A stretch of DNA of 64,000 nt. Source: Halichondria panicea (lineage: Eukaryota > Porifera > Demospongiae > Suberitida > Halichondriidae). The stretch lies in contig NC_087386.1 in assembly GCF_963675165.1 (NCBI RefSeq), positions 6,206,066 to 6,270,065 on the forward strand, written 5' to 3'. The notes beneath the pieces were generated by a model. It searched no databases. It saw only the letters and a list, made by a program, of their open reading frames with translations, and was not told where the DNA came from. How positions within the stretch are numbered: the stretch's first letter is position 1; each line of letters starts with the position of its first letter. A program made the translations under genes and the position numbers. Positions 11,613 through 23,267 of the stretch are shown piece by piece.

Positions 11613-11966
11613 CTCTGTCTGTAGCTGTCAGAGGATGCAGTTAATGGAAATACAGTCAGCTCACAGAAACTTAATACCTAGAGGCTATTTCTGTAGACTT
11701 GGAGATGGATCCACCGCAGTATTGTATTGGCCAGTAGTAGTGAGTAGCTAGCTGTATACAGCAATGCAGAAAATTTACTTCTATAAATGAGTTTTGGTAA
11801 TGGTCGTCACACAAATTTCCTATGTTCTTCAGCCACCCACGTGGCAGAACACACAGAGCACACGCCCCCGCAATTCCCCTTTAGTCTCGCAAGCCAGACG
11901 TTTTTTTGTGTCTGGCTTGCGAGGCTAATCCCCTTCCTCGACCTTCTGCTGAAAAGATATGAATAA
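11613..11966. promoter_or_regulatory. divergent promoter, O-acetyltransferase / ORC5
   Basis: 354 bp between opposed start codons. The region includes a long hairpin at 11881-11927: TAGTCTCGCAAGCCAGAC, a short T-rich loop, then GTCTGGCTTGCGAGGCTA, just 40 bp before the ORC5 ATG. The hairpin has the form of a very short MITE. No TATA box was recognised. Confidence 0.5.
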
Positions 11967-14900
11967 ATGTCTGCAGTGCGTAGAAACACACGTAGCAAGT
12001 CCTCCAGTTCCAAGGCAGAGATAACCACAGACACAGATTCGAGTCCAAGTAAGAAAAAAACACCCAGTAAACGAAAACCATCAGATGTACGTCGTTTCAC
12101 GTTCACATCTCCTCAAAAAATGGACACCTCACTGTCGGAGGTCAAAGTTCAATCATCGATGTCGGTGGATGATTTCGTAGTTGGGTGTGGAGAAGGGGTG
12201 TGGTCTAGCTACAAGGAGCTCTGTCAGCGGTTACCAGGGAGACAGTCGCAAGTGGAACTACTCCTAACATTGTGCGGAGAGGTACGATAATTATTATCAT
12301 TTATTATTTTAAGGAATATTTTTAATTATACTTACAGCCCTCGTCTCCTACACCCTCCCCCCTCTATCTCTATGGCAACACTGGAACGGGAAAGACCCTG
12401 ACAATTAAGACTGTATTAGATATCCTGAAAGCTCCACACGTGTTAGTCAACTGCGTCGAGTGTTACAACTCTAAAGTTCTCTTTAGTACGATTCTCAACA
12501 GGGCAGTGGGTGTGGTTAATGGGATGGAGCCAGTGGGCAAGTGTGACAGCCTGTATGGATTTGTGCAGGAGCTGAAACGACTGGCCAGTGAACTGTCTCA
12601 GCAGACGCTGTACATTGTGAGTCATAGCTGGTCATGATGAGTCATAGCTAGGTTACGATAATGGTATATTTGTACGCATCATCACCTCTGATGTATGCCA
12701 GTATGCATACCTCCCGTGCAGGTGCTTGTTATTATAATAATAGTTTTAGCGGCCACACATGAATCGAAGAAAGGCCAACTGCAATATATAGGTCAGGTCC
12801 TAAATGAACTTTCATGAATAAAACAACCTCTCAACAAAGGCCACCTTTGTCAGTGTATAGCAGCCAAAACTTGAAATGTTACACAATGTATAGGGATTCC
12901 ACTGCATCGCTATCTCACTCACGTTCACTACTGCATGCCCTTCAAGATGTTAACATAATTCTATAACTCGCTAAGTTGGTTATGTATAATTATATATACT
13001 AGTCCAATACGTGTCACACATGGTTTCCAGCGCTATCTTGCTTGTGTGCAGGTGCTGGATAAAGCAGAGAGACTGAGGTCACTGGAGGTCACCGTCCTGT
13101 CCGCCCTGCTCAGACTTAGGGAGATAGTGAGTATATCTATTGTGAATTGTAATGTATGCTTTGTAAGAACCTGCGCAAGCACGTAGCTGTGACAGTCTAA
13201 CGATGTGTTTAGATCTGTGATTGCCTTCTGATCGAATTGCTTGAAGACCTATTAATTAATTATGGCCTTATAGGCTTTAGTTGGTGAGTTTTCCAAAATA
13301 GGCCTGTTTTGATAGCTAACTTTGAGTAACTATTGGAATGAGTTTCATTGTGTTAATCGCTTGCGTGGGTAGCATAGCATCCATAACTTGTGTTGCAATG
13401 ACCATGGAGCTATAGCCCATGGTAGTTTAAAAAATTGATAATTTGAACATACCAAACTGAAATACAGCATTCAGAAAACCACAAAATCATTGAAATTGAG
13501 TCACCAGAACTAAAGTTACGGGCACTAAAAAAATTACATTTTGGCGGTTTAATAATGTACATACGTGCATTTGTTTTACTATACAGGCCAGGCCGGTGCT
13601 CTTATAACATCTCATTCCATGATTATAGCTAAGACTAATGCGTGATCTCAGACGGTTTAAAGAGCAAAAAAATCCCTTGAAACATTTTATAATAATCCAC
13701 GAATGTGTGTTGCTTTTGTTACTATAACGTCATGTGATTGTCATATGCAGAGTGGGTGTGAGGTGTGCGTTGTCATGGTGAGTATCCTCCCATACGAGAA
13801 GCTAACCACAGACTCGTGTCCAAGTCAACTGCTCTCAGTGCACTTCCCCGACTACTCACGAGGTCAGCTGAGCCCCTCGGTAATGGGACGCCCTCTATAC
13901 TTTGTGTAGTCCCCCAGTAATTACTTTGATACTGTCTTATTGCTGTAATGAAATGCATTTTGTAGCTGTTTAGATGATACACTTCCAGGATTTTGTGCAC
14001 AAGTGGGTGAAATGTGGTTTCAAATATTAAACGGATCATCGACACGATAAAAATAGGAAATTTACTTGCTCCAAGCAGGTGAAAAATAACCCCGCACTGA
14101 AATAAATCCTGGCTATTGTAGTGAATAAGTCACTGAATAGAATGAACTAACTAACTATGGATGTTACAATAATATACTCAGCTAGTGTGTCCCTCTCTTT
14201 GTGCATGTTCCCAGCATACTGTTACCATACATGCAGTAATCAGAGCCAGCTGCTGTACTGCTGACATTTCTGAGGGTTAGTCGTGAATACACCCAATTAA
14301 TCAGTCGGGTCACTAGTGGGTGATATATGCATTCCATGGATGGCTTGTCCATTGTGTTTATCTGACAGCTTCCTGGTAGTGATCAGTGAACTGTGACTGA
14401 ATATTCGCCTGGAGGGCACACTAATCTAAAATCAAGACATTGAGCTATGTACAACCGTTTTGTTAGAATGTTTTGAAAGTATCACAAGTTTTGCAAAAAT
14501 AAAATCGCAATAACCTATGACACACGATCCTTGCCAGAACGCAATAGATAATTATTATCGCAAAGGATCAAATTTTCTACTGATATAGCTCGTTTGCAAA
14601 GGTTTTTCACCAGCACAATATTCTAGTACTACGGTATATCCATGTACACCTGTAACAGTAGACAGCTCTCCTAGCTATTGAGTTATCCCAGTCACTACCT
14701 AATGTGTGGGGGAGTATCTTGTTCAGCTACATGTATATAGACGTGTCTCATTAGAATAATGACTACATTAGGATGATTGTTATCATAATATCATTAAAAT
14801 GCATTCAAATAGTTTCTACGTGAGGTACTGCACATTAAGTTGAATGGGCATGAGGCTCGACATAACTGTATAGCAGGTATTATCTCGAGGGTATAAATGT

Positions 14901-17900
14901 TTGTAGTTTTCGTTGATCAAGCATCTACCGCGAAGATTTATACCCACGAATTTAATATCGCATGCATGCATGCTGCAGAAAGGTTGCTATTCCGCGAAAA
15001 CCTTTCTGACGGCATTCCGCGAAAGTTTATACCCTTTGAAATAATTATACCCGCTATACGGTATACTGTACTTAAAGTATTATACACACATTCTTGATCT
15101 GTGTGCGTATATCTATTTCTAGTTCATGTACATATTTTTATCCTTTGAGCAACTCTTCTTCAACCGTCCTAACTGCTGGTATAATTGCCCCAGCTGCTGA
15201 CAGTCATCGCTACAATAATATTTATATTGACTATTAATTACTAGAACGTCTTTGAACGCCCATCACTTTAGTTCCATTGGTCCAACGGTAATTGATGTGT
15301 TAAAATCAAAAGTCTATTTTAGGCCTGTTTTTGATAGAAATTATGGTCCGTCTTCAAATTGATATTTGAGCATACCATCTGAACAGGCTCGTTTTAAACT
15401 TCCATAAAATCATAAAATCGTTGTATTTGGACCACCAGAACTCTAGTTACAGAGTCAAGTATAGTAATTATATAATGAAGGGGATTCCCCTAATACCCCC
15501 CCCCCCCAATAGATGAGACACTGGCGATCATGGCGCTGGATCGCAACCCTCAAGATAGCCCCGAGTTCTTTGCAACTTTCTCCAACCATATTTGGAACGT
15601 GTTCCATATTGTATGCAGAGACTTGGCAGAACTTCGCCACCTGGTGAGTTTCTTCCTCCACATGTATAGAAACTACTAATTGTTTTTCTCGTAACTTCTG
15701 AATAGAAACAGTACCTCTTACGAGCTAGGTTGCATGTTCATTTCTAGGAAGTTGTATATGTCATACAAATTTTAGATTCCTTTGCTTCTGATCTATATAG
15801 GGAGCTACATACGTAACCTAGGTAGCAACTGGTGTGGGGATGAGACTAGGCAGCAACATGTTGTGATGTTATGCATACAGAGTGCTGTACGTGTTATATC
15901 CCAAGTACAGTGAGCCACTGGTGTGGGGATGAGACTAGTTATAATGTTGTGTGTTCCATGCATACAGAGTGCAGTGTTATATCCCAAGTACAGTGAGCCA
16001 GTCAACAGTGGGGAAAGTAAGCTTTCATGTGTGTGAATCTTATGGTAATAGTAGCATGCTGTGTAGCAGTAATAATGAGTGGGTGTAGGGATGAGACTAT
16101 AGTCATGAGTAGGTGTGGGGATGAGACTATATAGTCATGAGTGGGTGTGGGGATGAGACTATATAGTCATAATTTCATTGTTGTTGGTTGGTTGCCAACT
16201 TCTGCAACTTGTGTTTAGATCAAAGAGCTTGAGTATCCAAGCACATCCCTCACACTTCACACACGCTCCTATTACACACTCACACCCTCACACTTCACAC
16301 ACCCACCCACACACTTCACACACACACACCAGTCAACAGTCGGGAGACAAGACGACTGTGGAAGCACATAGAGCCATTCTTCAAGGACGTGATGAGCAGG
16401 ATATATCTGAGGGAGCTCTCCACACAGCAGGGCGAGCGAGCGCTGGCCACACCCACCGAAGGCTCCGGGAGCGTGACCGATTACCTGGAGCTACCCTACT
16501 ACTCCAAGTACCTCCTTTTCTCCTCTTTTCTAGCCTCCTATAACCCGGCTCGTGCGGACAGAAAATTCTTCTCAAAGGTATTAATATTATAAGTGTGCAT
16601 TCACGCATTTTTGGAGTAAATTCTCAGCCAGAAGTATTTTTTAATATTATTATAAGCAAGAATTTTACTCGTGGATAGCAAATTGGCTGTGAATATGTGA
16701 AACATTTTTCCAGGCCTGATTCTAATGGGTGTGTATGTCTCCTAGTTACTATCCTTGACATCATCTTAAAGCTTGTTGTTTGTATTGTCTGGCGCCCATT
16801 GAAGCTAGAGTGGGTTATAATAGTTAAAAATTGCTTGCTTTGTAGTTGTTATGGCCGTGTTTGTCTGAGTCGTAGTCTTGACTGAATGGAGAGTATTAGG
16901 TCAGTCTTCACGCTCCACTGCCCCTCCCACATCCAATATTGACCTGTCCCTCACGCTAGAGTGCCCACAGCTGTGGCTGGTGTAGTCAGACTATAGGCTA
17001 TTGAGTGTCTCTCTTGTTTACTGCTCTAGTAGTTATGCACTTGTTGTACTTCTGTTTTGAGTTCACTTCATTAATTTCCTATGCATACATACGTACATTT
17101 GAACGATAGCGAGTTAGTCAACAATTATATCATACGCTTATAATTTAAACGACATACAACGGTACACATGTATGTCTAAGGTGTATTTCACACCCTAATA
17201 GTCATGTGAATGATCACATGAGCATGTTCATTAGCTGTATAGTTTAAGTGAGAAAATGCCCTCTCCTTTGCAAGTGTATAAGTACAGTGGTGTTTAACTT
17301 CTAATAGCGGACACCTTTAGGGAACAAGGTTTTGGCCGTCCATTTTATATATAGTATATACATGCAGTGATCTAGCCCTACGTACGTAGAAATGTATTTC
17401 TACTGTGCATAGTGAACCAATCACGACATACCAGGACCTGTATGATAACTGGCTTGTTGTGTGTTTGGCCTTTGATGTAGTGTGTTATGTCGATTATGGT
17501 TGCCGACCACCCTTCCCTAACGAAATACCAATGCCAGTTAGCGAAGATTCTAGCCAAAGCTACCAAAAAAGCCAAAAAAGAGCAGCCATTGATATGTCAG
17601 CCATTGTGTACGTGAGAATGCACCAACTGCTAATTACAGCGTCCTCTCTTGCCAAGGGTGGGTGGTAGTCAAAGGAACGTGTTTGTGTGTGCTGTAATTA
17701 CAACCTGGCAGCTGGTGTGAGCTAGGTGCCCTGAGGCAATGGCAACCCACGTCACTGTCTCCGTTATTGGATTCAGTTTCAGTGAAGTACATACGTATAT
17801 GCATTGACTCTAATTATACATCATTAAAGCCACCATACACCAGGCAACTTTCTGGCAATCTGTTGTCTACAACGCAACTTTTTTTTTTTTTCAAAGTTCT

Positions 17901-20900
17901 TACTGTAGTGACTGAGACCTTCAGTTCACTGGCTGGGACTCTAGCTGGCGTGGAAAGGTCTGAATGCCACTTTTTACTTAGTTTGAATGGTCATAGATAA
18001 AGGAGAGGGATTCAGAAGTCAAAATGTCTAGAAAGTATCTGTGTTGCCAGGCCAAGCCTGTTAAAAGCAATGCCCCTTGCTGCATGGTGGTAGGCATCAC
18101 TTGTAAATGACAAAATAAAATTGTCAATTGTTGTTAAGTTGCTAAATCAAGGGCTCTTGTTTCTATGCTAGAACTAGTCTAACTAAGTAGTGTACTGTGG
18201 TCTCAAGTATTGTATGAAACAGCAAGCTAAGCAGCAGAATTCTTAGGTAGTCATATCAATGTGAACACTTAGTGCCAGTGTACGTGTATGATTATCACCA
18301 TAGTCACACCACACATGTTCTCACATTAGCACTCCTACCTACATGTATGTACTTCATCTGATAATGATGTCAACGTTGTAATTGTACGCACACACACACA
18401 GACCAAACAACCCAAGACTCGGAAGTCCCATCGACCAGCTACTAAGGAAAAGGTAGTTTTGTGTGATTGGATAAGTATGTGCGTCTATTCATAACAATCA
18501 TCTCAACCATTTGCTCATTGTCTAGTACCCGGGAAGAGCCCGGTAGTCACACATGGGTGGTACACAGTCGGCATTTTTTAATTAATTATTGATGATGGTA
18601 TGATAAGTGCCATATCACCGTGTGAAAATGTTACAGCCTTCTTCCTTAGTGGATGTACCACTTAGTCTGACTATAGTACTGCAATGTTTGGTGAGCATCA
18701 ACCCTATGCGAACTTTGCGGGGGTTAATTAATAAAACAAGAGCACACAGATCTACATACATACGTGTGTGTACAGTACTTGTATGACATCACAATCCTTG
18801 CCAGATCGCATCATGAATTGTCAAAGTTCTGCTGACTTTTGGCTTATTCAATCGCAAAGGGTTTTCATTCACAAAATATTAAGTATACGTATAATTATGT
18901 ATGTACGTGCCATATATAGTAACACATGTTAGTACAGTCCTGTGTTGCCCCTCCCAGCCGAACCACCAGCTGTTGGGGCCCAAACCATTCCCTCTCGATC
19001 GCCTCATGGCAATATTCTACAGCATTCTGGAGGAAGACGTCCCACCAGCTGCTCATCTGTACTCACAGGTACGCAGGCCTCCAGAAATGAACGCCCTCTA
19101 TTATAATGTGTGCTGTAACGGCAGGTTGTCTAGATAATAGAAATTAGCTTAAATTTGACATTTGTACTTGTGTATCGATCGTAAACTTCAGAAAGTTTGT
19201 GCTATTGTAAGGACCAGTATAATTGTGTCTGATATTATAATGATGCTGTACAACGTATGAATTACATATCCACCTCTTAACGATGGTCAGCTGTACACGT
19301 ATATTGTACAAGCTAGCTGCTACGCTGCGTGCGTGGTCGGTTATTGTTGTACTCATTCCTGTCAATTTGCCAGCTATGTTAACGAGTGATTGCATGAGGC
19401 TCCCATTGTCTCAGTCCCCATTATCTCGATAGTAGTATCCTACACCGCACAGCTAGCGTACACATGTTTTAATGGGTATCACTTACGAAAATATCTTAAT
19501 TTGGGCTGAGAATGTTGTGCTAAAAAAACAAAGCCTCAGCCAGGCCAGGGATGTACCCAGGATTTTCTAAGTGGTGGATATTTTCAACCACAGACATTTG
19601 CCTTTTTACATTTACAGCCTAACATCGGCCTAAGAGGTGGTTAGTACCAACCACCACCATCGACCAGGTGGGCATGTCCATACATACAGGTTTTGGCCCT
19701 AGCAACCAAGAGCCTCTCTGGGAAAGCCTGCTATTCTTCTAACTTCTGGCACTTGTAATTATTCACATGGATGATGACTGAGCAGCTAACGATGATAATA
19801 GTCATGTGACTGAGTGTTGTCACACATCACACACAGTTTGCAGTGTATTGATTCTTAATTTGCACTAATTATCCAGTGATAACCTCTTCTCCCTAGTGGG
19901 GTAGTCAGGTTACAGAATGTGCTGAATGTGCATTTTCAACTCTCTTACACAAACAAACCGAATTAAGCAATTATAAATAAATTAGTATAATACGTATTGT
20001 TTTATTTAATACAACTCACACACGTTTATATACCGTATAGCGGGTAATTTTCGTGGGGCAAAATATTCATGGTTTTCGTGGTTTAACACTGGACCACGAA
20101 TATTTTACCCACGAATGAAGCGATCGACCTTGCCTACCTTTACCTGCAGTGTAAGCAGCAACCACGAAAATATTACCCACGAAATGTCTCAATATTGCTG
20201 AACCACGAATATTTTGATCCCCGAAACTTACCCGCTATACGGTACATGTATAGCGTACTAACTGTACAGGCACAGCTATAACAGATGGTGAAGGATAGTA
20301 CGTACATTGGAACATGCATTCCAGAGCTAAACTTTTAATTGTTAGCAGTTGCCCCTGTGTCTGTAACCACTTGTCGTGGTCGATGACGCATACACTTGTA
20401 CTTCCATATGTTGAACCTCGCTTGGCCACAATTGGAGGAAATGAACAGTATTTCCTACACTGTAGAGTACACGGTTGTTCGTTGTACAGGTCTGTATTTT
20501 TTCTAGAAAGGAAATTTTAGTGACAAAGGAACTGTATGTCCTTTAATAAAGAAAGTTGCCAGTACTTAGTGTCTCTTATTCAGGAGAGTACTACTTTATT
20601 GGAGGTTTCCCCCTGTTCAGGATGTGTCCATTAGTGTGATCATTAAATAGCTAGTGCGTCTGCTGATAATAATACATATCAGATACTGTATTACATATAA
20701 TGCAAACTTTGCGGAGGGTTGATCACTTTGCAGAAATAAATTAGTACTGGCAAGTCAATTTTTCTGCTGATATGTTTTTCACCAGCAAAATATTTTAGTA
20801 GTAGTGGAGGGGGGAGGGGTCAGTAGCGATGGGGAGGGGGGGTCAGTAGCGATGGGGAGGGGGGTCAGTAGCGATGGGGAGGGATGTTATGGCACACACT

Positions 20901-23046
20901 ATAATTATTGTAAGTGCACACTGTCAAGTTGATGAGAAGTAATCTTCATTGTATCTTTGTGTAATGATGCATGTACGTGTCAGTGTCGATTGTATGTACA
21001 GTTTTTGTCATTTCTTAGAGACTATAGCCTTCAATTGACCACTACATAACCTGGATGTGTATATGTACTTCACCCAACCACACACACACACATGATTACC
21101 TTGTTGTCACGTTGTCCTCCCCTTGTGTTTGCAGGTGGCCTCTCTCGTCACACTGCAGCTGCTAGCTCAGATCAGCACTGGCGACCCACTGGACTCACCC
21201 AAATACAAGGTAGGGGAGTGCAGGGAGCCACCTACCTATATTATACAAATTCTTATAACCCTCACTTTGAAATAGAATTATTTCTAAGAAGCACTCTAAT
21301 GTCCTCAAGCGTGTAGACTAGTGTACAGAGCCTATGATGTGTGTGTGTGTGTGTGGGGGGGGTGTGTGTGTGTGTGTACACTGTAGCTAGTGGTTGACTT
21401 ATATAGTTTGCATTTCATTGAGGTGAAAGGTTGTAGACAGAAAAGGAGTGTTTATAATCATGAACAAAGTAGTTGCTGTAATCTGATTAATAGTCTCCTC
21501 ATTCTTACATAACAGACCATGAGCAGGTATGTTGTTCGATCAATTAATATTTGCCCCTAAATTTCATATGGTCTGGTTGATAACATTACTGTAGTCTGAT
21601 ATCCCATCTCATTGGTCGCTTAAACTACATTAATTGTACATGTACGTATGTGCTGTAACTAAGAGATGATTAGTTGCTTAAAGCAACAGTCGTAATCTAC
21701 GTAGATTTGGCAGAGAGATTGTTTGTGTTCTTCTTGCCAACTGGAAATACCATACGTACCATTATTCTTAAGTGGGCTGTTTACAAGTCTGCTATTATGA
21801 AGTGTGTCTATTAATGGTCACCCTCTATAATACAGCCAGACCCTGAAGTCTCCATAGCATGTGTTTGGACCTGTGTTAGCAGGCCACCCTCTATAATACA
21901 GCCAGGTTAATGGGGCCCAAAGTCTCCACAGCATGTTTGTTTAGCAGGTCACCTCTTTACTACAACCATTAGCTGCTGGGTCTGCCCCAAGTGTGACTAC
22001 TATAGACAGTTAGGCTTCACCATGTATACACAATGGTGCCACTAAGTATCACAAAATATATATTGCTACAATAACTGCTTCTGGAATCAACTGCCCAGTG
22101 TTTCCCCTATAGTGATACAAGAAGGAAAGCAGCCTTATAGCTCCCTCCTTGACTATAGCCTATCTCAGTATCATGCTCACTCCTATCCTCGACTTCAGGC
22201 CGCACTCTTTGTTGAGGCCTTGTGAAGGAGGCTAGCTCCCTCCTTGAGTACTGTCTATAGCCTATCTGTATATCGATCAGTATCATGCTCACTCCTATCC
22301 TCGACTTCAGGCCACACTCTTTGTTGAGGCCTTGTGAAGGAGGCTAGCTCCCTCCTTGAGTAGTGTCTAGCCTGTCTGTATTAGTATCATGTTTTATCGG
22401 CTCCAACCTGATTGGAGAGTGGGGGTGTGGTAATGTCAGCTGAAAAGTGTGGAGACAAATGACTGGGTATATAATTAAGTTGCCCTCAATTTGTATAATT
22501 TTTTAATTATGCTTTTATCCATACAGTGCTTGTTGACTCTGGATCATATTCGGCTGGTAGCCAGGTGAGTAGTCCAAGAGATAGTTCATTCATCAACTAA
22601 TAATAGACATTCCGTATTTAACTTCTAAACAAAAGATGTAAACATTAACATTAACAGTCTGCTATAGTTAGAACTTGGCGTTTCATTGAGCAAAAAGTAT
22701 GTTTGGGTGAGATGTCCATTTGGGAAATGAGGAGACGAATATGGCACCCAATAAATGGATCACCAGAGTCTGGTAGTCATGGGCCCATAGTGCACAGTTG
22801 CTGGGTATGGGTGTGCTGTGTCTGTTGTAGGCAGGCAGACAATAACACTGTGATTGAATCTGTTCCTAGTTTGTAACCACTGTGATGACTGCCAAAAGTG
22901 CATGCCTTATTCAGTAAAGCCTGCCTACTGACTCTCTCTGTGTGTGTGAAAGTATGATTGAATCACGATTATAATGAATTGTTTTCTTGTTTTCCTGCAG
23001 GAGTGTTGGATTTGATATTGTGCAGTATCTGTATGACTTCAACTGA
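11967..23046 (+). CDS. ORC5: origin recognition complex subunit 5
   Basis: Twelve exons in one frame, 508 residues: 11967-12281, 12338-12616, 13052-13126, 13751-13862, 15513-15643, 15968-16016, 16333-16577, 18402-18452, 18958-19068, 21135-21209, 22527-22564, 23001-23046. The AAA+ domain has a Walker A at residues 119-126 (GNTGTGKT) and the ORC5 signature [12 protein letters not shown]; the Walker-B-like [12 protein letters not shown] matches human ORC5. Downstream, [49 protein letters not shown] and the end [10 protein letters not shown] are diagnostic. ORC5 is a subunit of the six-protein complex that marks replication origins. An N-terminal extension of about 80-100 basic, Ser/Lys-rich residues ([24 protein letters not shown]) is absent from the 435-residue human protein. 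Introns 4, 7, 9 and 10 exceed 1.3 kb and hold repeats. A decoy copy of exon 6 lies upstream of it. Confidence 0.93.
13255..13535. mobile_element. degenerate MITE, ACTTTAGTTCTGATGGTC / ACCAGAACTAAAGTTA family
   Basis: Part of ORC5 intron 3. The right end reads TCACCAGAACTAAAGTTACGG; a left end with CTTTAGTTGG is weaker. Better copies lie at 15245-15451 and 27727-28020. All carry the internal GTATTTTGG...CCTGTTTTGATA-like segment. Confidence 0.45.
14461..14636. mobile_element. MITE, GAATGTTTTG / CAATATTCTAG family, copy 2
   Basis: Same layout as the element at 5890-6073, in ORC5 intron 4. It includes GATCCTTGCCAGAACGCAAT and a right end CACAATATTCTAGTACTACG. Confidence 0.6.
14867..15063. mobile_element. 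MITE, TATAGCGGGT family, diverged copy
   Basis: Left end TGTATAGCAGGTATTATCTC and right end AATTATACCCGCTATACGGT. The interior uses GCGAA/TTCGC motifs in place of the CGTGG motifs of the other copies. ORC5 intron 4. Confidence 0.65.
15245..15451. mobile_element. MITE, ACTTTAGTTCCATTGGTCC family
   Basis: Inverted ends CATCACTTTAGTTCCATTGG and GGACCACCAGAACTCTAGTT bound about 205 bp with an internal AAAATCAAAAGTCTATTTTA. It closely matches the copy in SWT1 intron sequence at 27727-28020. ORC5 intron 4. Confidence 0.65.
15818..15967. repeat. tandem duplication of ORC5 exon 6 acceptor region
   Basis: Blocks of GGTGTGGGGATGAGACTAG, ATGCATACAGAGTGC and TATCCCAAGTACAGTGAGCC occur twice, at about 15871-15937 and 15957-16000. 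The upstream copy has a matching acceptor at 15880 and a shifted frame that meets TGA shortly after, so only the downstream copy codes. Confidence 0.75.
16077..16170. repeat. tandem repeat, about 31 bp, three copies
   Basis: Unit GAGTGGGTGTGGGGATGAGA plus CTATATAGTCAT, in ORC5 intron 6. It shares GTGTGGGGATGAGACTA with the duplication just upstream, so it is probably a further product of the same slippage. Confidence 0.75.
16578..18401. other. ORC5 intron 7, 1.8 kb
   Basis: No gene or convincing element seen on either strand. It holds a poly-T run near 17880 and ends in a (CA)n acceptor ACACACACACAG before exon 8 at 18402. Confidence 0.5.
18674..18888. mobile_element. degraded MITE, GCAATGTTTGGTGAGC / ACAAAATATTAAG family copy
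   Basis: Matches the internal order of the 5890-6073 element (GCGAACTTTGCGG, ATCCTTGCCAGATCGCAT, TCGCAAAGGGTTTTCA) but with an insertion and weaker ends. ORC5 intron 8. Confidence 0.5.
20031..20244. mobile_element. MITE, TACCGTATAGCGGGTAATTT family, copy 3
   Basis: Left end TACCGTATAGCGGGTAATTT, right end CTTACCCGCTATACGGTA; 214 bp, with CCACGAATATTTTACCCACG inside. The best-preserved copy with 11057-11267. ORC5 intron 9. Confidence 0.8.
20806..20885. repeat. G-rich tandem repeat, about 25 bp, three copies
   Basis: Unit GGTCAGTAGCGATGGGGAGG with variable G runs, in ORC5 intron 9. The G runs could form a quadruplex on the + strand. Confidence 0.8.
21810..21985. repeat. dispersed repeat with ACCCTCTATAATACAGCCAG
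   Basis: Two partial tandem copies of a dispersed family that also occurs at 40180-40340, 53955-54115 and 60770-60855. Common words: TCACCCTCTATAATACAGCC, AGGTTAATGGGGCCCAAAG, CATGTGTTTGGACCTGTGTT. Probably a transposon end. ORC5 intron 10. Confidence 0.6.
22128..22385. repeat. tandem duplication, about 118-bp unit
   Basis: TATCATGCTCACTCCTATCC...GTTGAGGCCTTGTGAAGGAG occurs twice with near identity, and TAGCTCCCTCCTTGA three times. ORC5 intron 10; non-coding. Confidence 0.8.
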
Positions 23047-23267
23047 TTGCTTACTGGCACACTTGTGTGTGTGTTTGTATGTGTTGTGTTGTGTTGACAT
23101 CTAATCACTGTGTGATTTATAATAATTGCATACCTTAATTATACCTCAACGCCCACACATTTAACTGCTAATATTTAACCAGCTCGAGCACTGCATGTCA
23201 TCATTATCAGTATACAAGCTAGCTAGCTCTAACACATTGACACAGCTACAGTGCAACAAAGCCAACT

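Noticed and set aside
13755-13915. Longer ORC5 exon 4 ending at 13879 (adding QLSPS)
   Set aside because: The phase does not fit exon 5; ending at 13862 gives the expected spacing to the human protein.
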